From: Rhizobium favelukesii
GTDB taxonomy: Bacteria; Pseudomonadota; Alphaproteobacteria; Rhizobiales; Rhizobiaceae
Length of the DNA stretch: 64,000 bases
Assembly: GCF_000577275.2 (NCBI RefSeq)
Contig: NZ_HG916855.1
Location: 682,001 to 746,000, forward strand
Reading direction: 5' to 3'
Shown: positions 8,484 to 16,724 of the stretch, piece by piece
Layout of the letters: each line of letters opens with the position of its first letter
How positions within the stretch are numbered: the stretch's first letter is position 1
The notes under the pieces: generated by a model
The model's input: the letters and a program-made list of their open reading frames with translations, nothing else
Told to the model about the DNA's origin: nothing
Databases searched by the model: none
Position numbers and translations under genes: made by a program

Positions 8484-8693
8484 TCATGCGGCCTGGAGCT
8501 GGCCGGCGGACATCCTGCCCGACTTCTGGTCGCGCTCGACCTCGTAGCCGAGCTTCTGTCCTTCGACGATCGAGTCCAATCCGGCCCGCTCAACAGCAGA
8601 AATGTGAACGAACACATCCGCACTGCCGTCGTCGGGCTGAATGAAGCCAAAGCCCTTCGTGGCATTGAACCATTTAACTGTGCCAGCGGTCAT
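8484..8693 (-). CDS. cold shock protein (CspA family)
   Basis: A 69-residue single cold-shock domain protein that binds single-stranded nucleic acid and melts RNA structure. RNP1 is seen as KGFGFIQ and RNP2 as VFVHISAV, preceded by the usual [11 protein letters not shown] start. I start it at 8693 (MTAGTVKWF); the frame is open to 8738 but the 15 extra residues do not belong to the family. It is transcribed alone and ends in a strong terminator. The 5' leader may hold a temperature-responsive structure, as in other csp genes, but I did not resolve one. Confidence 0.95.
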   Translation of the reverse strand: MTAGTVKWFNATKGFGFIQPDDGSADVFVHISAVERAGLDSIVEGQKLGYEVERDQKSGRMSAGQLQAA

Positions 8694-8936
8694 CACAAAC
8701 CCTTTCATAGCAACGTTGATCACCGCTGGGCGACGCACAGCGGCTAGTTTTCGACTTTTGAGAGGGGAAGTTCGTTACGAAGCGGCAAGCGCAGCAACAA
8801 CAAATATCGGCAAAACAAAGTATCGATGCGCTCTAATACATGGGGGAGCCAGGGGCGTCAACCTTCCTCCAGCTGTCGTGGTCGCGGCGGCTAGCTGCTT
8901 GCCGTCGATGATGACTGTAATAGGTTCGCTCCCGCG

Positions 8937-9083
8937 TCACACGTATTCGGCGTACATGCGGGCAAGGTCGTCCCACAGGTTTTCGGCGAAGCCGCGCAGT
9001 AAGATGATTTCGAAGGCGTCTTCATCGACCCGCGTGATGTGGCCGATCAAGCGTCGGCGCGACAGCGCTTGACCTCGACACAC
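8937..9083 (-). pseudogene. possible small gene or orphan C-terminal fragment
   Basis: A 48-codon frame (GTG at 9083 to TGA at 8937) encodes a compact, protein-like sequence with LIGHITRVDEDAFEIILL and FAENLWDDLARMYAEYV. Composition is far more natural than in neighbouring frames, but there is no ribosome site and no start-proximal sequence, so it may be the tail of a lost gene. It is in the same frame as, and begins 24 bases after the stop of, the gene at 9108-9548. I do not recognise it. Confidence 0.3.
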
Positions 9084-9107
9084 CGATGAGGAGACCAAGG
9101 GCGGCCC

Positions 9108-9548
9108 TTACTTCACCGTGATGGCAATGCCGCTGAGATCGGCGTTGACTTGCAAGCCTACCTGCTTGCCTGAGAGTTCGAGTTGGGCGCCCTTGTCATT
9201 GGTCATGACGATCACCTGTGCCCCTTTGCCGACCGCGCCGCCACCGCCCGCCGCCCCGTAGACCCCCGTCACATCTCGGGCGCGGCGAATGTGTCGAACG
9301 GTACCTTGGAAATAGGTCTTAGAAGCCCCGAAAGCGAGGCCGCCCGAGATGCCGCCGACAGAGATGGGATAGCGGCGACCATGGAAGGTCAGCGTGCCCT
9401 CGCCTCCAGAACCACCCACAAAGAAGGCAGCCTTGTAGACTGAGAAGCTGATCGTACCGCTGTCGGCATGCGCGGAGCCGGCAACGCTGATTCCTGCTGC
9501 AGCGATAACCGCAGCCGCGACTGAACGAAATCTGGACGAAATCTTCAT
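9108..9548 (-). CDS. exported Gly-rich protein of unknown function
   Basis: 146 residues with a Sec signal peptide (AAAVIAAAGISVAGSAHA, cut near residue 28). The mature part is beta-rich with many Gly: GTISFSVYKAAFFVGGSGG, then GGISGGLAFGASKTYF and a last strand-rich segment GAQLELSGKQVGLQV. This resembles in style the EipA/DUF1134 and YSC84 lipid-binding periplasmic proteins, but the match is not good enough to assign. GAGGAG lies close before the ATG. An EcfG-type promoter sequence sits at 9621-9645, so the gene is probably induced by general stress and may act in the cell envelope. Confidence 0.65.
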   Translation of the reverse strand: MKISSRFRSVAAAVIAAAGISVAGSAHADSGTISFSVYKAAFFVGGSGGEGTLTFHGRRYPISVGGISGGLAFGASKTYFQGTVRHIRRARDVTGVYGAAGGGGAVGKGAQVIVMTNDKGAQLELSGKQVGLQVNADLSGIAITVK

Positions 9549-9620
9549 GATGAGAACTCCTCAAAATCGCCACTTACCCAGCCGGCCGGCCACGTCACCG
9601 TCGGATCAACGTGATAGCTC

Positions 9621-9645
9621 AACAGTCTGGCCCGTCATTAGTTCC
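9621..9645 (-). promoter_or_regulatory. EcfG/RpoE2-type promoter for the exported protein gene
   Basis: Read on the minus strand: GGAAC (9645-9641), 17 bases, GTT (9623-9621). The spacing is identical to the promoter at 4993-5017. It lies about 73 bases before the start codon at 9548. Confidence 0.55.
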
Positions 9646-9823
9646 AAGCACGCGGACTGAATCCGACTGCGAGAAAGACGAGGAGGGACATAATTCCCTG
9701 GCAAAGCGGCCGCTGCCAACGACGGTGGAAAACGATGGTTCCACAGCTGACGGTCGGCGTGGTCAGCCGACCACTTATCTTTCCAACCATTAAGCCCACG
9801 ACAAGATGATATCGCCGAGCAGG

Positions 9824-10327
9824 CTATTCCCCTTGACCCAGGCGGTTCTCGTCGTCAATCACGATCAGTCGTGCTGGCGCGCGCTCAGTCCATTCCCAAA
9901 GAACGAGGTTCAGATCCTCCCGCGTCGCGCCCGGGGCGAAGCTTCTAACGAGCAGACCATGATAGCCGCCGGCGGCCAGCCGCCTGGCGAAGTCTCGCGT
10001 TCTGGCCTCGCCGCTTGCCTTCATCTGATCGCGCCATGTCGGGTCTGAAATCGCGGCGGCATCCATTCCTTTGGCCTGAAGCGCATCTTCGTCGCGACTG
10101 TCGTAGACGCTCTCGAAAGCAGCGTCATAGGAGACGAGCGTTGTCGGCTGCAGGTTGCCGACCTGATTGGCCTCGCGCAACGCAGTCATCACTGATAGCG
10201 ACGTGTAGAGCGCCGGCATTCCCTTTGGGTTGAACCTTCCGCCATAGAGTTCGGCTCCCCGGCCCGAGAGTGGCTGGCGAGCATATATCGGGTTCAGTGC
10301 CCGATAGAGCTTACCTTCATATCGCAT
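9824..10327 (-). CDS. RES-domain toxin (NAD+-degrading)
   Basis: RES toxins (ParT/MbcT/Res families) inactivate NAD+ or ADP-ribosylate targets and arrest growth. The 167-residue protein has the RES fold signature in order: LYRALNP at the N terminus, the Arg-containing GGRFNPKG near residue 30, then ALYTSLSVMTALREA, with the conserved Tyr and Glu, and a C-terminal strand region. It starts 9 bases after the antitoxin stop codon, antitoxin first, the usual order for RES/Xre modules. Substrate activity (NADase or ADP-ribosyltransferase) cannot be told from sequence. Confidence 0.88.
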   Translation of the reverse strand: MRYEGKLYRALNPIYARQPLSGRGAELYGGRFNPKGMPALYTSLSVMTALREANQVGNLQPTTLVSYDAAFESVYDSRDEDALQAKGMDAAAISDPTWRDQMKASGEARTRDFARRLAAGGYHGLLVRSFAPGATREDLNLVLWEWTERAPARLIVIDDENRLGQGE

Positions 10328-10336
10328 CAGCTGGGG

Positions 10337-10687
10337 CTACGCGTGGATGCCGGCGTCGACCGCGTCAATATAGTCGAGCACCTCATCCGCACGGCCATCG
10401 CGCACCAGTTGCATGGCGGTCTGGCCCGAGAAACCGGGCAGGGGCTCGGAGCGATACCACGCATAGGCCATCAGTCCCGAGCCGAAGCGCGGCTCGACCT
10501 TGTTGACGACCTCGATCATCTCGCGCAGGCGACGCTGGGTCTTGCCGGAGCGGATACGGTCCTTGCGCTGGATCGCGTCCTTGCCGAGTCCGGCGGTGCG
10601 GGCGATTTCTTCGCTGGTCGTGCGGAAAACGTCCGCGATTTTGCGCGGCGCAAACAGCCCGTTATCCGCATATTGAGCGAGTCCCAT
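10337..10687 (-). CDS. Xre/MbcA/ParS-type antitoxin
   Basis: 116 residues. The N-terminal half contains a helix-turn-helix-like stretch (IADVFRTTSEEIARTAGL) and the C-terminal half is the RES-toxin-binding domain (DUF2384/MbcA type), ending QLVRDGRADEVLDYIDAVD, which plugs the toxin active site in known complexes. It is the first gene of the module and is preceded by a promoter overlapped by a palindrome at 10721-10740, which fits autorepression. Confidence 0.85.
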   Translation of the reverse strand: MGLAQYADNGLFAPRKIADVFRTTSEEIARTAGLGKDAIQRKDRIRSGKTQRRLREMIEVVNKVEPRFGSGLMAYAWYRSEPLPGFSGQTAMQLVRDGRADEVLDYIDAVDAGIHA

Positions 10688-10720
10688 TTCTCTTGCCTTC
10701 GTTCCAGAATGCCAATCTCA

Positions 10721-10756
10721 CTGACGATATATAGCGTCAGAAACAGCGGTGTTCAA
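10721..10756 (-). promoter_or_regulatory. promoter and operator of the RES/Xre module
   Basis: On the minus strand TTGAAC (10756-10751), 16 bases, CTATAT (10734-10729), the rhizobial housekeeping promoter form. The -10 lies inside a perfect inverted repeat CTGACG-N8-CGTCAG (10721-10740), so a bound antitoxin would cover the promoter. Confidence 0.65.
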
Positions 10757-10860
10757 TCCGATAAGAGGCCAATGCGGAAGGAGGAAGGGGAAAGAGCTGG
10801 TTACAGATCGGCCAGACAACGGCGCTTGCGCTCAACCGCGGCCTGCCGGTAATCCCGTCC

Positions 10861-11106
10861 CCCTCGTCCTTTGCAGAGCTTCGAGCCCTGCTTGGTCAGC
10901 GGGGAATCGAGCCCTCCATCCCGTCCTCAAAAAGCCGGAAGAAACCATCCGTCTACGACAAAGCTCTCTATCGTCGCAGATACAAGGTCGAGAACCTGTT
11001 CGCCAAACTCAAGGATTGGAGGCGCATGGCAACCCGTTATGGCCGATGTGCCCACACCTTCTTCTCGGCAACCTGTATCGCAGCTTCCGTCATCTTCTGG
11101 CTGTGA
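10861..11106 (+). pseudogene. C-terminal remnant of an IS5-family transposase
   Basis: About 81 codons ending in TGA at 11106 read as the C terminus of an IS5-group DDE transposase: RGIEPSIPSSKSRKKP, then YDKALYRRRYKVENLFAKLK, DWRRMATRYGRC and a hydrophobic end CIAASVIFWL. The glutamate of the DDE triad lies in YKVEN. The N-terminal two thirds with the two Asp residues are missing, and I found no terminal inverted repeats or target duplication. The fragment ends one base before the stop codon of the convergent LysR gene. Confidence 0.8.
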
Positions 11107-11976
11107 TTAACGAGTTCCAAATCGTTCGATAAGCATCTCAGTGAGGGTTCGCACTTTTCGAGAGGGATACTGGCCGGGCGGCCTCACGACGAAGATGCCG
11201 GCTGGCGGAATCGGATGACGCGTCATGATTGGCACCAGTGCACCCGAACAAATATGCTCCGCGACCAGCGGTTCTGGCAGATAGGCGACCCCGACTCCGT
11301 CCAGAGCGGCGGCTACGAGGGACATTGCGTTATCAGCTATGAAGCGTCCCTGGGGACGCACCGTGACAATCTCGTCGCCATCCATGAATTGCCACGTCTC
11401 GGCGTCCCGCATAACGACTTGGTGATTCACAATCTCGTCCGGTGCTTCTGGGGCACCGTGAGCCTCGATGTAGGCAGGACTCGCAACCAGCTTGCCAAAG
11501 ATCGGTCCGATGCGTCGTGCGACGAGGTTCGAGTCCGACAGATGCCCCAGCCGAATTGCGCAATCAAAACCCTCTCCCACGAGATCTACGAAGCGATCAG
11601 TATAGGAAGAAAGGATTTGTAGTTGCGGGTGTCGGCTAGCCATCTGGGAGAGGACGGGAGCAAAATAGGTCGGGCCAAATGACAGTGGCGCGGCTACGCG
11701 CATGCGGCCTCGAAGCTCACCGGCGGGCAGGATCGTTTCGCGCACCACATCCAAGTCAGCAGAAACCCGTGCTGCGTAATCTCTGAATGTACAACCTGCT
11801 TCCGTGAGCGCGATACCACGGGTCGTCCTTGCAAATAGCTGTGCGCCGAGTTCCGCCTCAAGCCTGGTGATCCGCCGGCTGACCATCGACTTGGAGATGC
11901 CCAGTCGCAGCGCTGCAGACGATACTCCGCCGGCATCAGCAACTTCGACAAATATTCTTAGATCCTCAAGTTCCAC
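11107..11976 (-). CDS. LysR-family transcriptional regulator
   Basis: 289 residues from GTG 11976, chosen because AAGGA lies 7 bases upstream; the frame is open to 12000. The N-terminal winged helix-turn-helix is typical (LEDLRIFVEVADAGGVSSAA, then LGISKSMVSRRITRLEAELG), followed by the periplasmic-binding-like effector domain. SKSMVSRRI and LFARTTRGIALTEAG place it in the CrgA/DsdC-like subgroup. It is divergent from the amidohydrolase gene at 12230, so that gene is its likely target. The stop codon directly touches the IS5 remnant. Confidence 0.9.
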   Translation of the reverse strand: MELEDLRIFVEVADAGGVSSAALRLGISKSMVSRRITRLEAELGAQLFARTTRGIALTEAGCTFRDYAARVSADLDVVRETILPAGELRGRMRVAAPLSFGPTYFAPVLSQMASRHPQLQILSSYTDRFVDLVGEGFDCAIRLGHLSDSNLVARRIGPIFGKLVASPAYIEAHGAPEAPDEIVNHQVVMRDAETWQFMDGDEIVTVRPQGRFIADNAMSLVAAALDGVGVAYLPEPLVAEHICSGALVPIMTRHPIPPAGIFVVRPPGQYPSRKVRTLTEMLIERFGTR

Positions 11977-12229
11977 CAAACGTTCCTTATTTTGCAACAC
12001 GGCTTCACACGACCGAGGACTACCAAGGCAAAGAAGACAATGACAACTTCGCCGCGGCTGACTCTCCCATCAGGGCATCCTCGCAACGTGCCTCACGAAC
12101 CGCCAATATAGGATTTATTCCATAATCTTTCTAACGGCTTCAACTCACTTCGTCGTCCATCGCACGCGTCCGTAAGGCGCCGCCTTGCGCATGACCGCAA
12201 TTCGTAAAAATCAATCGAACGAGGGTAAA

Positions 12230-14034
12230 ATGATCAGAAAAATATTCATTGCGTTTGTGACAACTTTTTCTTTCTCTGCGGTTCAGGCACAAACGACGCA
12301 GGAACAGCCCGGTGCTGATCTGATCGTTTTCAACGCAAAGATCTTCACCGGCAACCGTGGGCAGCCCGAAGCTTCGGCTTTAGCCATCAAGGAAAGCCGC
12401 ATTTATTCCGTAGGCTTAGATGCGGACATTCTCAGTCTGACAAATTCGGAGACCAGGGTGATTGATGCGCGCAGCCGCAGACTCATCCCCGGCATCATCG
12501 ATGCCCATATACATGTCCTCAACGACTTGGCCTATAACTACAATGTTCGATGGGATGGTGTGCCGACGCTGCGTCGCGCATTGGCCATGCTGAGTGAGCA
12601 GGCCGCACGCACGCCGGAGGGCCAATGGGTCAAGGTAATTGGAGGCTGGTCCCCCTACCAGTTTGAGGAGAACCGCTTTCCCACGCTGGGCGAACTGCAC
12701 AAGGCCGTGCCCGATCGCCCCATGATCGTGCAATATGCCTACAACCGCGCATTCTTGAACAAGCAGGCGATGGAGGCACTTGGCGTGGGCACCGATCGGT
12801 TCCCAAAGTTGCCGGACACCGAATTCGAAAAGGACAGCCGCGGCAATCCGACCGGTGTGGTCCACGGCTATACTTGGTTGTTTCTCGCCCCGAGAGCATG
12901 GTGCCGCAGCCCACGTTCGACGAAGAAGTGAGTTCGTTGATCTATAGCATTCACGGTTTGAACCGGTTCGGCGTGACCTCGATCATCGATAACGGCGGCA
13001 GGTGGCCATACCCGGAGGCCCAGACGAGGGTAGACGTGCTTGCACGAGACAACCGCCTCAATGTGCGCATGCCCTTTGTGGACTTGCAACTGGGCGACGG
13101 CGGGCCGGTAAACATGGTGGATCTGGAACTCGAGGCGATCACGAAAACGGCGGCGATAAGTCCAGGACAAAACCTGCACCCCACCCTGGCACATGGCCAT
13201 GAATATCGAGGGGCCGGGGAGGTTCTGAGCGGGGAAGTGCACGATCATGAGAACTTCGACCGTCCGGCGGTCATCATCGAGCCCGAGAAGATGCGGCGCT
13301 TCGTCGAGCAGGATGTGATGAAGCTGGTCCAGCGGCGTATCCCGTTTCGCATGCACGTCAGCTACAACGAGAACATCTCCCCCTTTCTCGACGCTCTGGA
13401 GAAGGTGAACGAAACGATCCCGCTCGATGGCCTGAAATGGAGTCTCGAGCACGCTGAGACCATCAATCCGGAGAACATCGATCGGGTGAAAAAGCTGGGC
13501 GGCGGAATTGCCCTGGACGCCAAAATGGCGCTGCACGGCGATGGTTTCATCAAAACCCATGGTCGCGAGAAGGCTCTGGAGACCCCGCGTCTGCGCAAGC
13601 TCGTGGATAGCGGCATGCCGCTGGCCATGACCACCGACGCCTTCCGTGCAGCCACGTTCAACCCTTGGGTCGGTATAAGTTGGATGGTATCTGGCAAGTC
13701 TGTGTCCGGATCCGAAATTCTTGCCAAGGACAATCGCCTATCCCGCACCGAGGCGCTGAAACTGTTTACCAATGGTGCAGCGTGGTTCATGAATACAGAA
13801 TCCGAAATGGGCGTAATCGCCCCTGGATACCTGGCGGACTTTGTTGTGCTCGACAGGGATTACTTCACCGTGTCGGAAGATCAGATCAAATCCATCTCTT
13901 CTGTGCTCACTATCATGGACGGAGAGGTAGTGTTTGGTGCGCAGGACTATAGCGCTCTATCGCCAAAACTGCCCGAGATCCTTCCGGCTTGGTCACCCGT
14001 AAAATACTTCGGCAGCTATCATGGGGAAAAATGA
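12230..14034 (+). pseudogene. YtcJ-like exported amidohydrolase, frameshifted
   Basis: A metal-dependent amidohydrolase of the YtcJ type (usual length about 550-600) with a signal peptide (MIRKIFIAFVTTFSFSAVQA). The first frame runs 12230-12931 and carries ADLIVFNAKIFTG and the metal-binding IDAHIHVLND. The second frame is open from 12874 to 14034 and continues the family with GVTSIIDNGG, the SLEHAE and MTTDAF metal-site segments and a final ADFVVLDRD. The switch from one frame to the other happens at about 12870-12900, so the protein cannot be made whole without a frameshift. This could be a real lesion or a sequencing error. ATG 12230 is preceded by GAGGG. LysR at 11107-11976 is divergent. 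Confidence 0.8.
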
Positions 14035-14384
14035 ACCCAGCTGAAAGGTTCTCCCCGCTTTCCCCAACAGTCCCATTGCAGAAGCCCGTTGGACTCCGGT
14101 TTCGCCGCCTGGCCGTACGCTGCTGCGGCGGAAGCACCATCGCCTATGTGTGGGAGCAGCAGCTGCTCAACACCCGAGTGCCGACGATCACGAGCGCGCA
14201 CTGATTAAAAGTAGGGTTGACGAGACCTCGGACGAGGCATCTCGAAGAGCCACGTTGGTTCCAGCCTCATCATCTCGTCTCAAACGCCCTCGTGCTTGGC
14301 CGTGCCAGTGGCGGACGGCGGCGATCACCCATGAAAAGTTAACACAGGATGTGGCTATGGGCCGAAGGCTGAAAAGGCGAGCAG
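14035..14384. other. stretch without a clear gene
   Basis: A 57-codon frame begins at 14031 (ATGA overlap with the amidohydrolase stop) and ends at 14204 with a Cys-rich middle; it matches nothing I know. The rest shows no gene or repeat. Confidence 0.3.
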
Positions 14385-15629
14385 ATGATTGACCGACAGA
14401 GATGTGTCACCTCGCGTCTTTCAATAGCGCTCAGTCTTCGGTCCGTATCCAAGGCGCGGTCACTCCTGCTTTCGCTTGCCGCCCTTGCCTTTGCTCAACG
14501 GAACTGCCGGTCAGCCCTGGCGGCGGATGATTTTCTCTTGGAGCAGGAGAGGCCCTCGATAAAAGCCGACCGGTCGCAGGAGGACTGGTCGCTTCTCGCG
14601 GATCCGAAACTGCGGAATGAGCCGCTGGATAGTCTCAAATACATTCCGTTGTTTCCCTCCAATCCCGACAGCTATATCTCGTTAGGGCTCAATCTACGCG
14701 AAATCTTCGAAGTCAGTGATGCGCCGGCGTTCGGAACCGTGCCGGCGAACCCCAGAGATTCCTATTGGTTACAGCGCGCGCAGTTCCACGTCGACGTTCA
14801 CCTGAATGAAAACTGGCAACTGTTTACACAGTTCGAGGATGTGCGAGCCTTTAACAAGACGGTGGTCGGCCCTAACGACGCAAACCGATTTGACCTTCGG
14901 CTCGCATTCATCGGCTATACGCACGAGACTGACGCCGGAACGTTCAGGGCAAGGGTCGGTCGGCAAGACTTCGCGTTCGACCTGGAGCGCTTCATGTCGT
15001 TGCGCGATGGGCCGAATGTCCGCCAGTCGTTCGATGCGGTCTGGGCCGGTTGGGAGACGGATGCATGGCGCTTCTACGGTCTTGTCAGCCAGCCCGTCGG
15101 GTATCGGGATGATGATCCTTTTGATGATCGCTCAAGCAGCGATGTGCTGTTCAGCGGCGCACGTATCGAGCGGCAGCTTTCGCCGACGATCGAGGCCTGC
15201 GCCTATTACACGCTCTACCAACGCAAGGCCGCCGATTTCCTCACCGCGTCGGGTGAGGAGGGCAGGCACATCCTCGATATCCGCTCGGCCGGCAAACATG
15301 CCGGTTTCGACTGGGATGTGGAAGCGATGGGCCAGGTCGGGAAGGTCGGTTCGGCCGATATCTTGGCCTGGGCGCTGGGAGCGAGAACTGGCTATACCTT
15401 CCAGAATGTAAGCTGGTCGCCCAGGATCGGCCCACAACAAACACGGTTGAGAAATTGCGCCGCATCCTTGCCGCAGATCTCGATCTTGCCGAGCATCGCC
15501 ATATCGCGGGGCCTCCCATGCTTGCGGGCGATAGCCTGTCTTTTGATGCCGATACCCCGCACAGGGCCGGAAGAGCTCGTGATGCTGCCGCGCGGCGCCT
15601 GGTGCCGGCGCCGGCCACCTGGTCAATGA
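14385..15629 (+). pseudogene. alginate-export-family outer-membrane protein, 3'-truncated
   Basis: The first 345 or so codons encode an AlgE-like (alginate_exp) beta-barrel: a signal region (SLAALAFAQRNCRSALAADD), then strand-rich repeats such as YWLQRAQFHVDVHLNENWQL, FRARVGRQDFAFD and GYTFQNVSWSPRIG. After about 15432 the frame turns into unrelated sequence (PQQTRLRNCAASLPQ onward) to a stop at 15629. The homologous C-terminal strands of the barrel, including the terminal aromatic residue needed for BAM insertion, are missing. From about 15440 the DNA instead encodes, on the other strand, a piece of sarcosine oxidase. So this is a porin gene broken by recombination, probably not functional. 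Confidence 0.7.
15440..15550 (-). pseudogene. fragment of sarcosine oxidase alpha-subunit gene
   Basis: Minus-strand codons read MAMLGKIEICGKDAAQFLNRV, in the manner of the LGKIDVQGPDAAEFLNRVY region in the C-terminal folate-binding (GCV_T-like) part of SoxA. Only about 37 codons are recognisable, with one or two unusual residues. A short Rossmann-like piece (IIVIGGAGPG) appears on the same strand near 15790-15815 but frames are broken between them. Assignment is from memory of the SoxA motif. This remnant abuts the truncated porin and no intact sox genes are in the window. Confidence 0.45.
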
Positions 15630-15917
15630 GGCAAACCGACACGGTAAACCCGGGCTGCAACACCTCACGGATTGTTTTCCGCGGAATCGTCAAAGACCGA
15701 AACATGGGGTTTCGCCCGCCATCACGCGCTCGCGAGCGGCTTTCGCCACATTCGGATTGGCCCGGTCCTGCTTCACCCCGGTCCTGCTCCACCAATGACA
15801 ATAATCTTGTGAAAAATCCGAGACTAGGGCACAATTTATAAATGCACCTGTAGTGCGCAACTATCTCAAATCCGGCCGTCTCGCGCTGGGTGACAGCTTG
15901 CGTGGGAGGGTCCGCCG

Positions 15918-16418
15918 ATGGGTCAGGGGTTCTTTCTTCTGTTCGCGACGGTGTCCGTGATTGCGGCCCTGACTGTGGTCGTGGCGCGCAACCCGGTTCA
16001 CAGCGCATTGGCGTTGATGGCTTGTTTCCTGCAGATTTCTGCAATCTTCATCTTGCTCGAAGCGCCGTTGCTCGCCGTCATCCAGATCTTCGTCTATGTC
16101 GGCGCGATCATGGTCCTGTTCCTGTTCGTGATCATGATGATCGATGTGCGCGAAGCGGTGTTGCAGCGGTTCTTGCCGGGCGGCAATCTGCCTGCTCTGG
16201 TGTTGCTCGTCCTGCTTGGGGTTGAGATGCTCGTGCTGGTGGTCCGGAGCGAGCGCTTTTCGGTAGCCGAGCCCGCCGCCATGCGCGGCGGCGATGGGAT
16301 CAGGCAACTCAGTACGACGCTATTCGCTGACTACCTGCTGCCGTTTGAAGCCGCCTCCATCATCTTGCTGGCGGCCTTGGTCGGCGCCATCGTGCTGGCG
16401 CGAACGGAGCAGGGGTGA
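15918..16418 (+). CDS. nuoJ: NADH-quinone oxidoreductase subunit J
   Basis: Membrane subunit of complex I, 166 residues, five predicted transmembrane helices. The family segments [20 protein letters not shown] and [19 protein letters not shown] are present; the latter contains the pi-bulge-type helix that couples quinone reduction to the pumps. GGGAGGG lies 7 bases before the ATG. It is the first gene of the 14-gene plus-strand nuo operon and its stop overlaps the nuoK start (TGATG). Confidence 0.95.
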   Translation: MGQGFFLLFATVSVIAALTVVVARNPVHSALALMACFLQISAIFILLEAPLLAVIQIFVYVGAIMVLFLFVIMMIDVREAVLQRFLPGGNLPALVLLVLLGVEMLVLVVRSERFSVAEPAAMRGGDGIRQLSTTLFADYLLPFEAASIILLAALVGAIVLARTEQG

Positions 16419-16720
16419 TGGTTCCGCTCTCGTGGTACATCGTGCTCGGAGTGATCCTGTTCGTGATCGGAGCGGCGGGCGTACTGCTCAGACGCAATAT
16501 TTTGGTCGTGCTGATGTCGCTGGAGCTGCTGCTCAACTCGGTCAACATCAACTTCATCGCTTTTGGGCGTCAGTATGACGACTTCCGTGGACAGATCTTC
16601 GCGATCTTCGTCATCGCAATCACCGCGGCGGAGGTTGCCGTCGCCCTTGGCATCTTGGTCGCCTTTGTGAGGAACAAATCCACCCTCAAGGTCGACGATG
16701 TGACGATGATGAAAGGATAG
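16418..16720 (+). CDS. nuoK: NADH-quinone oxidoreductase subunit K
   Basis: 100-residue, three-helix membrane subunit of complex I, similar to MrpC. The conserved membrane glutamates are seen in [10 protein letters not shown] and [11 protein letters not shown]. These form part of the charged axis carrying conformational change to the pump subunits. ATG at 16418 overlaps the nuoJ stop; a GTG at 16415 is an alternative start. Confidence 0.95.
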   Translation: MVPLSWYIVLGVILFVIGAAGVLLRRNILVVLMSLELLLNSVNINFIAFGRQYDDFRGQIFAIFVIAITAAEVAVALGILVAFVRNKSTLKVDDVTMMKG

Positions 16721-16724
16721 CGGT

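Noticed and set aside
15825..15850. ATTTATAAAT palindrome before nuoJ as a regulator site
   Set aside because: Ten AT-rich bases can occur by chance and no matching site is upstream of nuoH.
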